Shown: in pieces, positions 23,502 through 32,010 of the stretch
Layout: each line of letters begins with the position of its first letter
Position numbering within the stretch: position 1 is the stretch's first letter
Assembly: GCA_963798705.1 (NCBI GenBank)
Contig: CAWCTW010000005.1
Span: forward strand, 1,178,001 to 1,242,000
From: AC-56 sp963798705
Lineage (GTDB): Bacteria; Actinomycetota; Thermoleophilia; Solirubrobacterales; 70-9
DNA: 64,000 bases
Reading direction: 5' to 3'
Notes under the pieces: model-generated
What the model was told of the DNA's origin: nothing
The model's database searches: none
Seen by the model: only the letters and a program-made list of their open reading frames with translations
Translations under genes and position numbers: made by a program

Positions 23502-24596
23502 GACTTCGCGAAGCTTCTGGGCCTCGGCGAGCGACTGCAGCTTCTTCAGCGACTGGTTCTCGATCTGGCGGATCCGCTCGCGGGTCACGTTGAAGGTGCG
23601 CCCGACCTCGTCGAGGGTCCGCGGGTGCTCGCCGCCCAGCCCGTAGCGGAGCTCGAGCACGCGGCGCTCGCGGTAGGAGAGGTTCTCCAGGGCCTCCCGG
23701 AGCGCCTCCTTGGTGAGCAGGTCGGCCGCGCGGTCGAACGGCGACTCGGCCTTCTCGTCGGCGATGAACTGGCCGAACTCCGACTCCTCCTCGTCGCCGA
23801 CGGGCTTCTCGAGGGAGACGGGGGCCTGCGCCGAGCGCTTGATCTGGTCGACCTCCTCCGGGTCGATGCCGGTGACCTCGGCGATCTCCTCGGGGGTCGG
23901 CTCGCGGCCAAGCTCCGTGACGAGCTTGCGCTCCGCCCGGCCGATCTTGTTCAGCTTCTCCACGACGTGCACGGGGATCCGGATCGTCCGCGCCTTGTCG
24001 GCCAGGGCGCGCGCGATCGCCTGGCGGATCCACCAGGTCGCGTAGGTCGAGAACTTGAAGCCCTTGCGGTAGTCGAACTTCTCCGCGGCGCGCACGAGGC
24101 CGAGCGTTCCCTCCTGGATCAGGTCGAGGAAGGGAAGGCCCTGGTTGCGATAGTTCTTGGCGATCGAGACGACGAGGCGGAGGTTCGACTCCACCATCTT
24201 CTGCTTCGCGTCGAGGTCGCCGCGCTCGATGCGCTTCGCGAGGTCGACCTCCTCCTGCGCGGTGAGCAGCCGGACCTTGCCGATGTCCTTCAGGAAGAGC
24301 TGGAGCGAGTCGGTCGTCATGTCCGGCTTCAGGTCCAGCGCCGTCGCCTTGCGGCGCTTGCCCCGCTTGTCCGGCTCGGCCTCGGGGGCGGCGGGAGCCT
24401 GGGCGGGGTCGACGTCCTCGACCAGCTCCACCCCCTGCCGCTCGATGTAGGCATAGAGCTCCTCGATGTCCGACTCGTCGAGATCGACCTCGGATACCGC
24501 GGTCGCGACCTCGCCGTAGGAGATGACGCCAACCTGCTGACCCTTGACGACCAGGGTCTTCACTTCGTCAAGCTCTTGAATCTCCGCAACTAGCAT
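23496..24596 (-). CDS. rpoD: Principal RNA polymerase sigma factor (sigma-70, RpoD/SigA type)
   Basis: This 366-residue group 1 sigma factor has an N-terminal region 1.1-like segment (KGQQVGVISYGEVATAV...LYAYIERQG), region 1.2 (DSLQLFLKDIGKVRLLTAQEE), core region 2 with DLIQEGTLGLVRAAEKFDYRKGFKFSTYATWWIRQAI for -10 recognition, region 3, and region 4.2 with FNVTRERIRQIENQSLKKL for -35 binding. It is short for an actinobacterial SigA because the Lys/Ala-rich insert common in Mycobacterium or Streptomyces is only about 30 residues. A TATACA hexamer about 60 bases upstream (24655-24660) may be its promoter. It is monocistronic. Confidence 0.93.
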   Translation of the reverse strand: MLVAEIQELDEVKTLVVKGQQVGVISYGEVATAVSEVDLDESDIEELYAYIERQGVELVEDVDPAQAPAAPEAEPDKRGKRRKATALDLKPDMTTDSLQLFLKDIGKVRLLTAQEEVDLAKRIERGDLDAKQKMVESNLRLVVSIAKNYRNQGLPFLDLIQEGTLGLVRAAEKFDYRKGFKFSTYATWWIRQAIARALADKARTIRIPVHVVEKLNKIGRAERKLVTELGREPTPEEIAEVTGIDPEEVDQIKRSAQAPVSLEKPVGDEEESEFGQFIADEKAESPFDRAADLLTKEALREALENLSYRERRVLELRYGLGGEHPRTLDEVGRTFNVTRERIRQIENQSLKKLQSLAEAQKLREVA

Positions 24597-25025
24597 TCGC
24601 TCGCTCTCGTCTTCGTTCGCCTTGTCTCGTGGATTCGGTTGCTAACGCCTAATGTGTATATCGGGTGCTCGCCGCGTTTTCCCGAGTTGGATGCTGTCCG
24701 GCTCGTGGCCCCGAAGCCCGATCTTGCGACAAGAATGCGGGTCGAAGGGAGTGGTGCGCTCCCGTCGCCGGGGTCCATCCCAGCATAGGGACACTCGAAC
24801 GACTGGCCGCATGATATCCGCTAGATCTCTCGAAGCCACCGGTTTTTCGCCATTTGCTGCGGGAATCCGGGTCCATGCATTGATTCCTGCGCGCAGCGCG
24901 CCCCGCTGGATCTCCATCCCCGTCCACTTCAACCCGCCGCGACGTGCGGAGTTCCGGGACCGACGCACCGGCGCACCCGTCCGTCGAGACCGCTGGAATA
25001 CGCAACGACACCAGCGACGACCGCG
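24597..25025. other. 429-base intergenic region without a supported gene
   Basis: This gap divides rpoD from the proline-rich gene. It holds the probable rpoD promoter (TATACA on the minus strand, 24655-24660) and a locally AT-richer stretch around 24640-24870. Long frames on both strands have arginine/serine-heavy shadow composition and no recognisable domain, so I annotate no gene here. Confidence 0.5.
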
Positions 25026-25418
25026 ATGATTCCCGAGCCCGATCCGTCCCAGCCTGAGCGCGGCGAACGCGGCGTCTTCGGGAACCTTCCGAGCGAGCGA
25101 CCCGGGCTCCGCAGCCCCCGGCGAGACGCCGGCGGGTCGAAGCCGGCGGCGAAGACCCCGAAGGGCGCCGGCACGCCCACGGAGACAGGCTCGAAAACGC
25201 CGACCCCTCCCGCGCGCCCCTCGCCGGAGCCGGCGCCACCGCCGCCCCGACCCTCTGCCGAGCAACAGGAGCCCGAGCCGGGTCCACCCCAGCCGGCCTC
25301 GGGAGGCCGCGGCGTGGAGGAGGTGGCCTGGGCCGGAGTGACGGTCGCTGCCGAGGCGGCGACTCTCGGCGTCCGGCTCTTGAGCCGTGCCCTGGAGGCG
25401 GTGCGGGAGCGACGTTGA
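25026..25418 (+). CDS. Proline-rich hypothetical protein with C-terminal helix, coupled to YihY
   Basis: This 130-residue protein of unknown function is, for its first 95 residues, a Pro/Glu/Ser-rich, probably disordered chain (SEPAPPPPRPSAEQQEPEPG-like). The last 30 residues form a predicted amphipathic helix (VEEVAWAGVTVAAEAATLGVRLLSRALEAVRE). Its stop overlaps the TTG start of the YihY membrane protein (TTGA), so the two are translationally coupled. The helix could bind the membrane or the YihY partner. The ATG has no obvious ribosome site. Coding status rests on the coupling and on the sharp change from low-complexity to helical composition. Confidence 0.55.
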   Translation: MIPEPDPSQPERGERGVFGNLPSERPGLRSPRRDAGGSKPAAKTPKGAGTPTETGSKTPTPPARPSPEPAPPPPRPSAEQQEPEPGPPQPASGGRGVEEVAWAGVTVAAEAATLGVRLLSRALEAVRERR

Positions 25419-26314
25419 CATCGCTGCGGCTCGGGCGCTCCAAGAGCTCGGAGGAACAGGAGAGCCCGCGCGCCTCGACGCATTTCCTGCGTGCGTTCTG
25501 GCATCGCGCCTACGACGAGAACATCACCGGCCTGGCCGGGATGGTCGCCTACAACCTCGTGCTCGCGCTGTTTCCCTTCGCGCTCCTGGTGCTGTTCATC
25601 TTCGGGCGCATCCTGCAGAGCCCCGATGTCGAGGCGAGCGTGCTCAACGACCTCCAGCGCCTGTTCCCGGCGGTCGAGACGAACACCCTCGACAACGCGC
25701 TCACCCATATCCGCGACAGCTCGACGACGATCGGCGTGGCCGCCGCGGTCGGCGCGCTGTGGATCGGCACTTCGTTCTGGGGCGCAATGGACACGGCGTT
25801 CTGCCGCATCTACCACGTCCAGTGCCGCGGCTGGCTCGAGCAGAAGCGCTTTGCGCTCGTGATGCTGCTCGTGGTCACGCTGTTCCTGGCGGCGAGCGTG
25901 GTCGTCCCGACACTCGAGGCGTTTCTGATCTCCAGCGCCGCGAATCTTCCGTTCGGCCTATCGGAGATCGGCGGACTGGCCAATGCGGTCCTCCTGGTCG
26001 TCGCGCTGATCGGCGTCTTCGGGATCTGTTGCGTCATCTACTACTTCGTGCCCAAGGGGCATGTGCCGTGGCGCGGGGTGTGGCCCGGGGCCCTGTTCGT
26101 GACCCTGACCACCGGCGTCGCGAACGCCGTCTATCCCTTCTACCTCGCCAACGTCTCGAGCATCGGCGACCTCGGCGGGACGATCGGCTTCATCCTCATC
26201 GCCCTGGTGTGGTTCTACCTCGTCAGCCTCTCGCTCATGGCGGGCGCGGTGATCAACGCCCTGCGCTACGAGCTCCACGCAACGGGCACGATGCGCATGC
26301 CGGACGGCGCATAA
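25415..26314 (+). CDS. YihY/BrkB-family inner-membrane protein
   Basis: This 299-residue integral membrane protein of the YihY (BrkB) family has about six hydrophobic helices. Family landmarks are NITGLAGMVAYNLVLALFPFALL near the N terminus, WIGTSFWGAMDTAFCRIY, YYFVPKGHVPWRGVWPGALF, and the final LGGTIGFILIALVWFYLVSLSLMAGAVINALRY. The function of the family is not settled; roles in envelope transport have been proposed and an RNase BN assignment was retracted for the E. coli member. The TTG start overlaps the upstream stop. The adjacent GlpX gene is convergent and only 18 bases away. Confidence 0.9.
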   Translation: MTSLRLGRSKSSEEQESPRASTHFLRAFWHRAYDENITGLAGMVAYNLVLALFPFALLVLFIFGRILQSPDVEASVLNDLQRLFPAVETNTLDNALTHIRDSSTTIGVAAAVGALWIGTSFWGAMDTAFCRIYHVQCRGWLEQKRFALVMLLVVTLFLAASVVVPTLEAFLISSAANLPFGLSEIGGLANAVLLVVALIGVFGICCVIYYFVPKGHVPWRGVWPGALFVTLTTGVANAVYPFYLANVSSIGDLGGTIGFILIALVWFYLVSLSLMAGAVINALRYELHATGTMRMPDGA

Positions 26315-26332
26315 CGAGCCGGCGACTCCCGA

Positions 26333-27364
26333 CTACCCGTATCGCCCGCCGGTGATCTCGCGGAGCTTCGGGCGGTCATGGGTGGCCTGAACCGTTCGCA
26401 CCGTTCCGGACCTGGATCGCATCACGAGCGATTCGGTCGTGGCGTTGCCGTCGTCCAGATAGCGAACCCCTTGAAGCAGGTCGCCGTCGGTCACGCCCGT
26501 GACGGCGAAGAAGACGTCCTTTCCGGCCACCAGCCGATCGACGTCGAGGATCTCGTCGAGGTCGTAACCGGCATCGAGGGCCGCGTTGCGCTCGTCGTCG
26601 TCGCGCGGCCAGAGCCGGCCAAGGAGCTGGCCGCCGAGGCACTTGATCGCCGCTGCGGACAGCACGCCCTCCGGGGTCCCCCCGATCCCCCACAGCAGAT
26701 CCACGCCGGTGCCGCGCGAGACCGCGAACAGGGCCGCGGAGACGTCCCCGTCGCTGATGAAGCGGATGCGGGCACCGACCTCGCGGATCGCCTCCACCTG
26801 CCCCGCGTGGCGCGGGCGATCGAGCATGATCACCCGCACCTCGCTCGGCTCGACGTCCTTGCGCTCGGCCACCTTGCGAATGACGTCGGGGAGCGGCTCC
26901 GTGAGCGACAGGAGGTCGGCGATGCTGGGCCCGCCAGCGAGCTTCTCCATGTACACGCAAGGGCCCGGGTCGAACATGGTCCCGCGCTCCGCCAGCGCGA
27001 TCACCGCGAGCGCCGAGGGCATGCCACGGGCGGTGAGGGTGGTCCCCTCCAGCGGATCGACGGCGATGTCCACCTCCGGAGGGCTCCCGTCCCCGATCCG
27101 CTCGCCGTTGTAGAGCATCGGCGCCTCGTCCTTCTCGCCCTCGCCGATCACGACCATGCCGTCCATCGGCACCGTGTCGAGCAGCAGCCGCATCGCGTCG
27201 ACGGCCGCCTGGTCGGCCCGCTCCTTGTCCCCGCGTCCGACCCAGCGCGCGGCGGCCAGCGCCGCGGCCTCGGTGACGCGCACGAGCTCGAGCGCGAGAT
27301 TGCGGTCGGGCTTGGTCGTCTCCCGCACGTCATGGGAGATGACGCTGGGTTGCTCGGCTCCCAT
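26333..27364 (-). CDS. glpX: Class II fructose-1,6-bisphosphatase
   Basis: This protein of about 343 residues is a GlpX-type fructose-1,6-bisphosphatase, the gluconeogenic enzyme that hydrolyses fructose-1,6-bisphosphate to fructose-6-phosphate. It shows the lithium-sensitive phosphatase metal-site motifs GEGEKDEAPML and DIAVDPLEGTT, the substrate region DRPRHAGQVEAIREVGARI and GIGGTPEGVLSAAAIK. Length is normal. I prefer the ATG at 27364 to a TTG two codons earlier. A small membrane-protein gene ends 13 bases upstream, so the two may be co-transcribed. Together with pyruvate kinase at 46 kb it marks central carbon metabolism. Confidence 0.95.
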   Translation of the reverse strand: MGAEQPSVISHDVRETTKPDRNLALELVRVTEAAALAAARWVGRGDKERADQAAVDAMRLLLDTVPMDGMVVIGEGEKDEAPMLYNGERIGDGSPPEVDIAVDPLEGTTLTARGMPSALAVIALAERGTMFDPGPCVYMEKLAGGPSIADLLSLTEPLPDVIRKVAERKDVEPSEVRVIMLDRPRHAGQVEAIREVGARIRFISDGDVSAALFAVSRGTGVDLLWGIGGTPEGVLSAAAIKCLGGQLLGRLWPRDDDERNAALDAGYDLDEILDVDRLVAGKDVFFAVTGVTDGDLLQGVRYLDDGNATTESLVMRSRSGTVRTVQATHDRPKLREITGGRYG

Positions 27365-27377
27365 CGTCAAGGCCCGG

Positions 27378-27911
27378 TCAGACGGTCCCGGGCGCTTTTC
27401 GCTGTCGCTTCTGGCCCGCCTGGGAGCGCAGGAAGCCCGTGCCCGCGATCGCGATCGCGCAGATCAGCGCGACCCAGTAGCCGTAGTCGAGGCTGATGCC
27501 GATCTCGGCGGTGCCGCTGCCGGGCTTGTCGATGATCCCGTTGTACCCGATGAGGACCATCATCGCGAAGCCCACGACCATGGTCATCTCGCCGGGCGCC
27601 CACGAGAGCTTGTGCCCGCGGACGATGATCCAGGCGAGGATCAGCGGCGAGAGCGCCCCGGCAAGCAGCAGCCAGCGGAGGATCGGGAAGGTCGCGAATC
27701 CGGTGCAGCTGTAGTCGCCCGTGCCGCAGATGAAGGCGGACGGGTCCTGGTCTGATCGCCCCGGGGTGTCTCCGAGCGAGTACCAGGGCATGAGGAACAG
27801 GCTGATGATCAACAGGATCGACGCCGTCCCCCCCACGATGGTCCGATTGCGGTCGAGGCGCGAGAAGTCCATATGCGTCAGGCCGGTGCCGTACGGCGCC
27901 GGCAGAGGCAT
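27378..27911 (-). CDS. Four-helix membrane protein of unknown function
   Basis: This protein of about 177 residues begins MPLPAPYGTGLTHMDFSRLDRNR and has about four hydrophobic segments (TIVGGTASILLIISLFLMPWYSL, FPILRWLLLAGALSPLILAWII, EMTMVVGFAMMVLIGYNGI, YGYWVALICAIAIAGTGFL). A short loop between helices 1 and 2 carries two cysteines (AFICGTGDYSCTG) that could form an exported disulfide. It resembles uncharacterised actinobacterial membrane proteins. A TATGAA hexamer six bases before the ATG at 27911 suggests a leaderless transcript; an ATG at 27872 is an alternative. GlpX follows 13 bases later. Confidence 0.7.
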   Translation of the reverse strand: MPLPAPYGTGLTHMDFSRLDRNRTIVGGTASILLIISLFLMPWYSLGDTPGRSDQDPSAFICGTGDYSCTGFATFPILRWLLLAGALSPLILAWIIVRGHKLSWAPGEMTMVVGFAMMVLIGYNGIIDKPGSGTAEIGISLDYGYWVALICAIAIAGTGFLRSQAGQKRQRKAPGTV

Positions 27912-27983
27912 GTGTCGTTCATAGATTGCCGAGCTTAACCCAGGTCCGGTCGGCGCGCGACGAGTAACGGTAGGGTCGGCGTC

Positions 27984-28916
27984 GTGCATCGCTGGGGCCT
28001 CACCCTCCCCCTTCCGAACCTCCCGCTGCGCGACCACGCCGATCTCGTCCGGCGAGCCGAGGCGGCCGGATACACGGACCTGTGGAGCGGCGAGACCAAC
28101 GGCCCGGACGGATTCACGCCGCTCGCCGCGGGCGCCACGTGGACCGCGGGCATGCGGCTCGGAACCGGCGTCGTCGGCGTGTTCACCCGCGGGCCGGCCC
28201 TGCTCGCCCAGCAGGCGGCCGCGCTCGCCGACCTGAGCGGCGGGCGCTTCGCGCTGGGGATCGGAGCCTCGTCGGACCGCATCGTCGAAGGGTGGAACCG
28301 CATGCCCTTCGAGCGCCCGCTCACCCGGATCGCCGAGACGGTCGACTTCCTCGACGCGGCGTTCGCCGGCGAGCGCACGGCCACCGGCTTCAAGCTGGAG
28401 CAGCCGCCCGCCGAGCCGCCCCCGATCATCCTCGCCGCGCTTCGCGGCAAGATGCTGCGGCTGGCGGTCGACCGCGCCGCCGGCGCGTTCACGAACTTCC
28501 TGCCGCTGGCGGGGCTTCCGCGAGTCGCCGAGCAGCTGGAGGGGGCGCCGGACGGGTTCGAGCTCCTGTGCCGCTTCTTCTGCATTCCCGGCGAACGGAG
28601 CGAGGTTGAGCCGTTGGCGCGCTTCATGTTCGCCTCCTACGCCACGGTCCCGGTGTACGAGGCGTTCTTTCGCTGGCTTGGGTACGGCGAGCGGATCGAC
28701 GAGATGGTCTCCGCCTGGAACGCCAAGGACCGCGAGGCCGCCCTCGCGGCGGCCCCCTGGGACGTCATCGAGGACACCTTCCTCCTCGGGAGCCCCGAGG
28801 AGATGCGCGAGCGCCTGGAGGCCTTCGTCGCCGGCGGCATCACGCTGCCAATCCTCACGCCGATCACGATGCCCGACCCCATGGGCGAGCTGATCGAGGC
28901 GCTGGGCCGCGGCTAG
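27984..28916 (+). CDS. LLM-class F420-dependent oxidoreductase
   Basis: This 310-residue protein has the luciferase-like TIM-barrel fold used by flavin- and F420-dependent oxidoreductases. It starts WGLTLPLPNLPLRDHADLVRRAEAAGYTDLWSGE, has the TGVVGVFTRGPALLAQQAAALADLSGGRF segment typical of the F420 branch, LGIGASSDRIVEGWN for phosphate binding, and a C-terminal SPEEMRERLEAFVAGG. F420 rather than FMN is expected in this lineage, but the cofactor and substrate cannot be deduced. A TAGGGT hexamer seven bases before the GTG points to a leaderless start. Confidence 0.85.
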   Translation: MHRWGLTLPLPNLPLRDHADLVRRAEAAGYTDLWSGETNGPDGFTPLAAGATWTAGMRLGTGVVGVFTRGPALLAQQAAALADLSGGRFALGIGASSDRIVEGWNRMPFERPLTRIAETVDFLDAAFAGERTATGFKLEQPPAEPPPIILAALRGKMLRLAVDRAAGAFTNFLPLAGLPRVAEQLEGAPDGFELLCRFFCIPGERSEVEPLARFMFASYATVPVYEAFFRWLGYGERIDEMVSAWNAKDREAALAAAPWDVIEDTFLLGSPEEMRERLEAFVAGGITLPILTPITMPDPMGELIEALGRG

Positions 28917-28925
28917 AGCCGCCGC

Positions 28926-29915
28926 TCAGGCCGGGCGCGCGAGCGAGAGCGCGAACAGCCCCTCGGGATCGGTCCACCAGCCGGCCATCTCGAGACCCGA
29001 CTCGGCGTAGATCCCGGCCAGGCCCTCACGGGCGAACTTGGTCGAGATCTCGGTGCGCATCTCCTCGCCGCGGTTGAAGGCGACGTGCATCTCGAGCGAC
29101 GAGACGTCGACGACCTGCCGGGCCAGGGAACGCAGGCGGATGTCCACCCAGAGGTTCTCCTCGTCCCAGAAGGCGACGTGCTCGAAGGCGTCGAGGTCGA
29201 AGTCGCAGCCCAGGCGCTCGTTGAGGACCGAGAGCACGTTCTTGTTGAACTCGGCGGTCACGCCCGCCGAGTCGTTGTAGGCGGCCTCGAGCCGCGAGCG
29301 GTCCTTGACCAGGTCGGTGCCGAGGAGGAAGTGATCGTCCTCCCCGAGCAGGTTCGCCACCCGCGCCAGGAAGCTCGCTCGCTGCGCCGGCTCGAAGTTT
29401 CCGATCGTCCCGCCGAGCAGGGCGATCACCCGGGGGCCGCCCAGCGGGATGCGCTCCAGGTCGCGCTCGAAGTCGCACACCAGGCCGTGCACGGCGATCG
29501 CGTACTCGCCGGCGATCGCCTCGGCGGTGTCGCGCGTGATCTGCTCGGAGATGTCCACCGGCGCGTAGGCCCTGAGGCCCCCGCTGTCGCGCATCGAGTC
29601 CAGCAGCACGCGGGTCTTCGCGGCCGAGCCCGAGCCCAGCTCGATCAGCGTCGCCGGGTCGCCGGCCGTGGAGCAGATCTCCGGGGCGTGACGCTCCAGG
29701 ATCTCACGCTCGCATCGCGTGGGGTAGTACTCGGGGAGCTCCGTGATCTGCTCGAACAGCTCCGAGCCCCGCCCGTCGTAGAAGTAGCGGGGCGAGAGCT
29801 CCTTGAACGGCTTCGTAAGCCCGGCACGGACGTCGGCCGCCATCCCCGACAGGGGCCCGCCGGGAGGCAGATGGACGTCGATCGTGATCTGGGGGGCGGC
29901 GGCTGGACGACTCAT
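28926..29915 (-). CDS. egtD: L-histidine N(alpha)-methyltransferase (ergothioneine synthesis)
   Basis: This 329-residue EgtD converts histidine to hercynine (N,N,N-trimethylhistidine) with three SAM, the first step of ergothioneine synthesis. Family features are LSPRYFYDGRGSELFEQITELPEYYPTR near the N terminus, the SAM site LIELGSGSAAKTRVLLD, and LLGGTIGNFEP. Length matches EgtD. Its ATG overlaps the egtB stop by four bases (ATGA), so it is co-translated with the sulfoxide synthase. The upstream frame reaching 30389 is a shadow of egtB. The pathway product is a cytosolic thiol/thione antioxidant typical of actinobacteria. Confidence 0.95.
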   Translation of the reverse strand: MSRPAAAPQITIDVHLPPGGPLSGMAADVRAGLTKPFKELSPRYFYDGRGSELFEQITELPEYYPTRCEREILERHAPEICSTAGDPATLIELGSGSAAKTRVLLDSMRDSGGLRAYAPVDISEQITRDTAEAIAGEYAIAVHGLVCDFERDLERIPLGGPRVIALLGGTIGNFEPAQRASFLARVANLLGEDDHFLLGTDLVKDRSRLEAAYNDSAGVTAEFNKNVLSVLNERLGCDFDLDAFEHVAFWDEENLWVDIRLRSLARQVVDVSSLEMHVAFNRGEEMRTEISTKFAREGLAGIYAESGLEMAGWWTDPEGLFALSLARPA

Positions 29916-31078
29916 CCGGCATCCCTTGCACAGCGAAAGCCGGAAAAGATCTGACGCCTCTCGGGGAGGTCCCAGTTGCGAAAGGTCGTCCTGGCGACGT
30001 TCCTGCGAGTCGCCCAGGCGCCGCCTCGAAGCACCTTGTAGGTGTCGCCGAAGAACACCTCCGAGTACTCGGGGTAGGGAAACGCCCGAAAGCCCGGGTA
30101 GGCCAGGAAGTCGGAGGACGTCCACTCCCACACGTCGCCCAGCATGTGAAGCGCTCCGCAGTCCGACGGAGCGTCCTCGAAAGCCCCCACCCGCGCACAG
30201 CCGAAGGAGAGCTGGTCGAGGTTGGCGCGTTCCGCGTCGGAGCCGCCGGCGGCGGCCTCCCATTCGCGCTCGGTCGGCAGTCGCTTGCCCGCCCAGCGCG
30301 CGAACGCGTCGGCCTCGTGCCACGAGACGTGGACGACCGGCTCGGCTGGATCCAGCGGGTCCCGCCTCCCCATCGCGGTGCGAATCCATCCACCGTGGCC
30401 GTCGGGCTCCCAGTACATGGGCGGCTCGGCCCCGGTGTCGCGGACGAACTCGGCGTAAGCGCCGTTGGTGACCGGCACCCGGTCGATCCAGAAGGCGTCG
30501 AGGTCGATGGTGTGGCGCGGGCGCTCGTTGTCGTAGGCGAACCCGTCCGCACCCGCCCCGATCTCCACGTCCCCGCCGCGGAGGAGGACCATCTCGGGAC
30601 CGTCGGGGGCCCCGTCCGGGCCGGGAGCCCGGTCGGACTCGACCGGCTCGTAGCCGTCGACCATCTGGATCAGCTGGAGCATCGTCTCGCAGTGCTGGTG
30701 CTCGTGCGCGAGCAGCAGCTCATAGACGAACCCGTCGGCGAGCAATGGGTCCTCGCCGGATTCCAGGTCCACGCTCTCGAGCACGTCGAGCGACCGGGTG
30801 CGGACGTCCTCGAGATACGCGCGAAGGTCGGCGCCGCGCAGGATCGGGAGCTCGTTTCTGGTCGCGCGCGGATTCTCGATCGCGTCGTAGAGGCGGCCGA
30901 GGTCGCCGTGCAGCGGCTCCCGGTCGGCGATCCTCTGCACCAGCCACAACTCCTCGAAGTTCGCGATGTGGCCCAGGTCCCACGCGAGCGGGCTCAGGAT
31001 CGGCGAGTACACCCTGTTGAGCTGCTCGTCGGACAGTGGCGCGACCAGCTGGAGGGTGCGCCGCCTTGCCTCCTCCAA
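29912..31078 (-). CDS. egtB: Ergothioneine sulfoxide synthase EgtB
   Basis: This 388-residue non-haem iron enzyme couples hercynine with a thiol (gamma-glutamylcysteine or cysteine) and O2. The N-terminal DinB-like domain has SPLAWDLGHIANFEELWL and the iron ligands in LLAHEHQHCETMLQ. The C-terminal FGE-sulfatase domain has DRVPVTNGAYAEFV, VVHVSWHEADAFARWAGKRLPTEREWEAAA and GDVWEWTSSDF. The only usable in-frame initiator is a TTG at 31078; similarity to EgtB seems to begin a few codons earlier. It is followed by egtD. No egtA or egtC lies nearby, so the thiol substrate is open. Confidence 0.93.
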   Translation of the reverse strand: MEEARRRTLQLVAPLSDEQLNRVYSPILSPLAWDLGHIANFEELWLVQRIADREPLHGDLGRLYDAIENPRATRNELPILRGADLRAYLEDVRTRSLDVLESVDLESGEDPLLADGFVYELLLAHEHQHCETMLQLIQMVDGYEPVESDRAPGPDGAPDGPEMVLLRGGDVEIGAGADGFAYDNERPRHTIDLDAFWIDRVPVTNGAYAEFVRDTGAEPPMYWEPDGHGGWIRTAMGRRDPLDPAEPVVHVSWHEADAFARWAGKRLPTEREWEAAAGGSDAERANLDQLSFGCARVGAFEDAPSDCGALHMLGDVWEWTSSDFLAYPGFRAFPYPEYSEVFFGDTYKVLRGGAWATRRNVARTTFRNWDLPERRQIFSGFRCARDAG

Positions 31079-31189
31079 CCGCTCCGCGATCTCGTCCCTC
31101 GTGCTGAGCTGAACCGGCGCCGAGATGCAAGCAGGCTACCGAGTCGGGCGCGCGGCCACGCGATGCGCAAGCGCATATGCTGCCGCGCC

Positions 31190-31957
31190 GTGCGAATCGA
31201 CGGCGCAAGCGCTCTGGTGGCGGGCGGAGCCTCCGGCCTGGGGGCCGCCACCGCCCGCGCCCTGCACGGCGCCGGCGCATCCGTCGTCATCTGCGACCTC
31301 AATCCCGAGAAGGGTGAGGCGCTCGCCGAGGAGCTCGGCGAGCGCGCGAGCTTCGTCGAGGCGAACGTCATGGAGCCCGAGGCGGTACAACCGGCCGTCG
31401 AGGCCGCGGCGGACGTCGACGGCGGCCTGCGGATCTCCGTGTGCTGCGCCGGAATCGGCTGGGCGCAGCGGACGGCGGGCAGGCAGGGCCCGCACGACCT
31501 GGAGATCTTCCACAACGTGATCAAGGTGAACCTGATCGGCACCTTCAACGTGCTGCGCCTCAGCGCCGCGGCGATGGTGGACAACGAGCCCGACTCCGAA
31601 TCGGAGCGCGGCGTCTGCGTCAACACCGCGTCGATCGCCGCGTTCGACGGCCAGATCGGCCAGGTCGCCTACGCGGCATCCAAGGGCGGCATCGTCAGCC
31701 TCACCCTCCCGGCGGCCCGCGACCTCGCGAGCCGCGGCGTGCGGGTGGCGACGATCGCTCCCGGTCTGTTCGACACCCCGTTGCTCGCCGCCCTGCCCGA
31801 GGAGGCCCGCGCCGAGCTGGGCGCCCAGATCCCGTTCCCGAGCCGCCTCGGCCTGCCGGAGGAATACGCCGCGCTTGCCTGCCACATCGTCGAGAACCGG
31901 ATGCTGAACGGCGAGACGATCCGCCTCGACGGCGCGCTGCGGATGGCGCCTCGGTAG
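31190..31957 (+). CDS. Short-chain dehydrogenase (HSD10/3-hydroxyacyl-CoA dehydrogenase type 2-like)
   Basis: This 255-residue classical SDR has the nucleotide-binding glycine motif VAGGASGLGAATAR, a DLN acidic residue selecting NAD(H), NTASIAAFDGQIGQVAYAASKGG with the catalytic Ser and YxxxK pair, and APGLFDTPLLAALPEEAR. The overall pattern matches mammalian 17-beta-HSD10/bacterial 3-hydroxyacyl-CoA dehydrogenase type 2 proteins of fatty-acid or branched-chain oxidation, in keeping with the other acyl-CoA enzymes in the window. The GTG at 31190 follows a TATGCT hexamer by 8 bases; an ATG at 31163 is possible. Substrate is inferred. Confidence 0.88.
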   Translation: MRIDGASALVAGGASGLGAATARALHGAGASVVICDLNPEKGEALAEELGERASFVEANVMEPEAVQPAVEAAADVDGGLRISVCCAGIGWAQRTAGRQGPHDLEIFHNVIKVNLIGTFNVLRLSAAAMVDNEPDSESERGVCVNTASIAAFDGQIGQVAYAASKGGIVSLTLPAARDLASRGVRVATIAPGLFDTPLLAALPEEARAELGAQIPFPSRLGLPEEYAALACHIVENRMLNGETIRLDGALRMAPR

Positions 31958-32010
31958 GCATACGATCGCTTCGCCGACCACGAGACGAGACCACACGAGG
32001 AGGCAATCAG

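Noticed and set aside
24642..25421. 259- and 264-codon minus-strand frames between rpoD and yihY
   Set aside because: Both are arginine-rich, lack any domain, and overlap the better-supported plus-strand proline-rich gene and the rpoD promoter.
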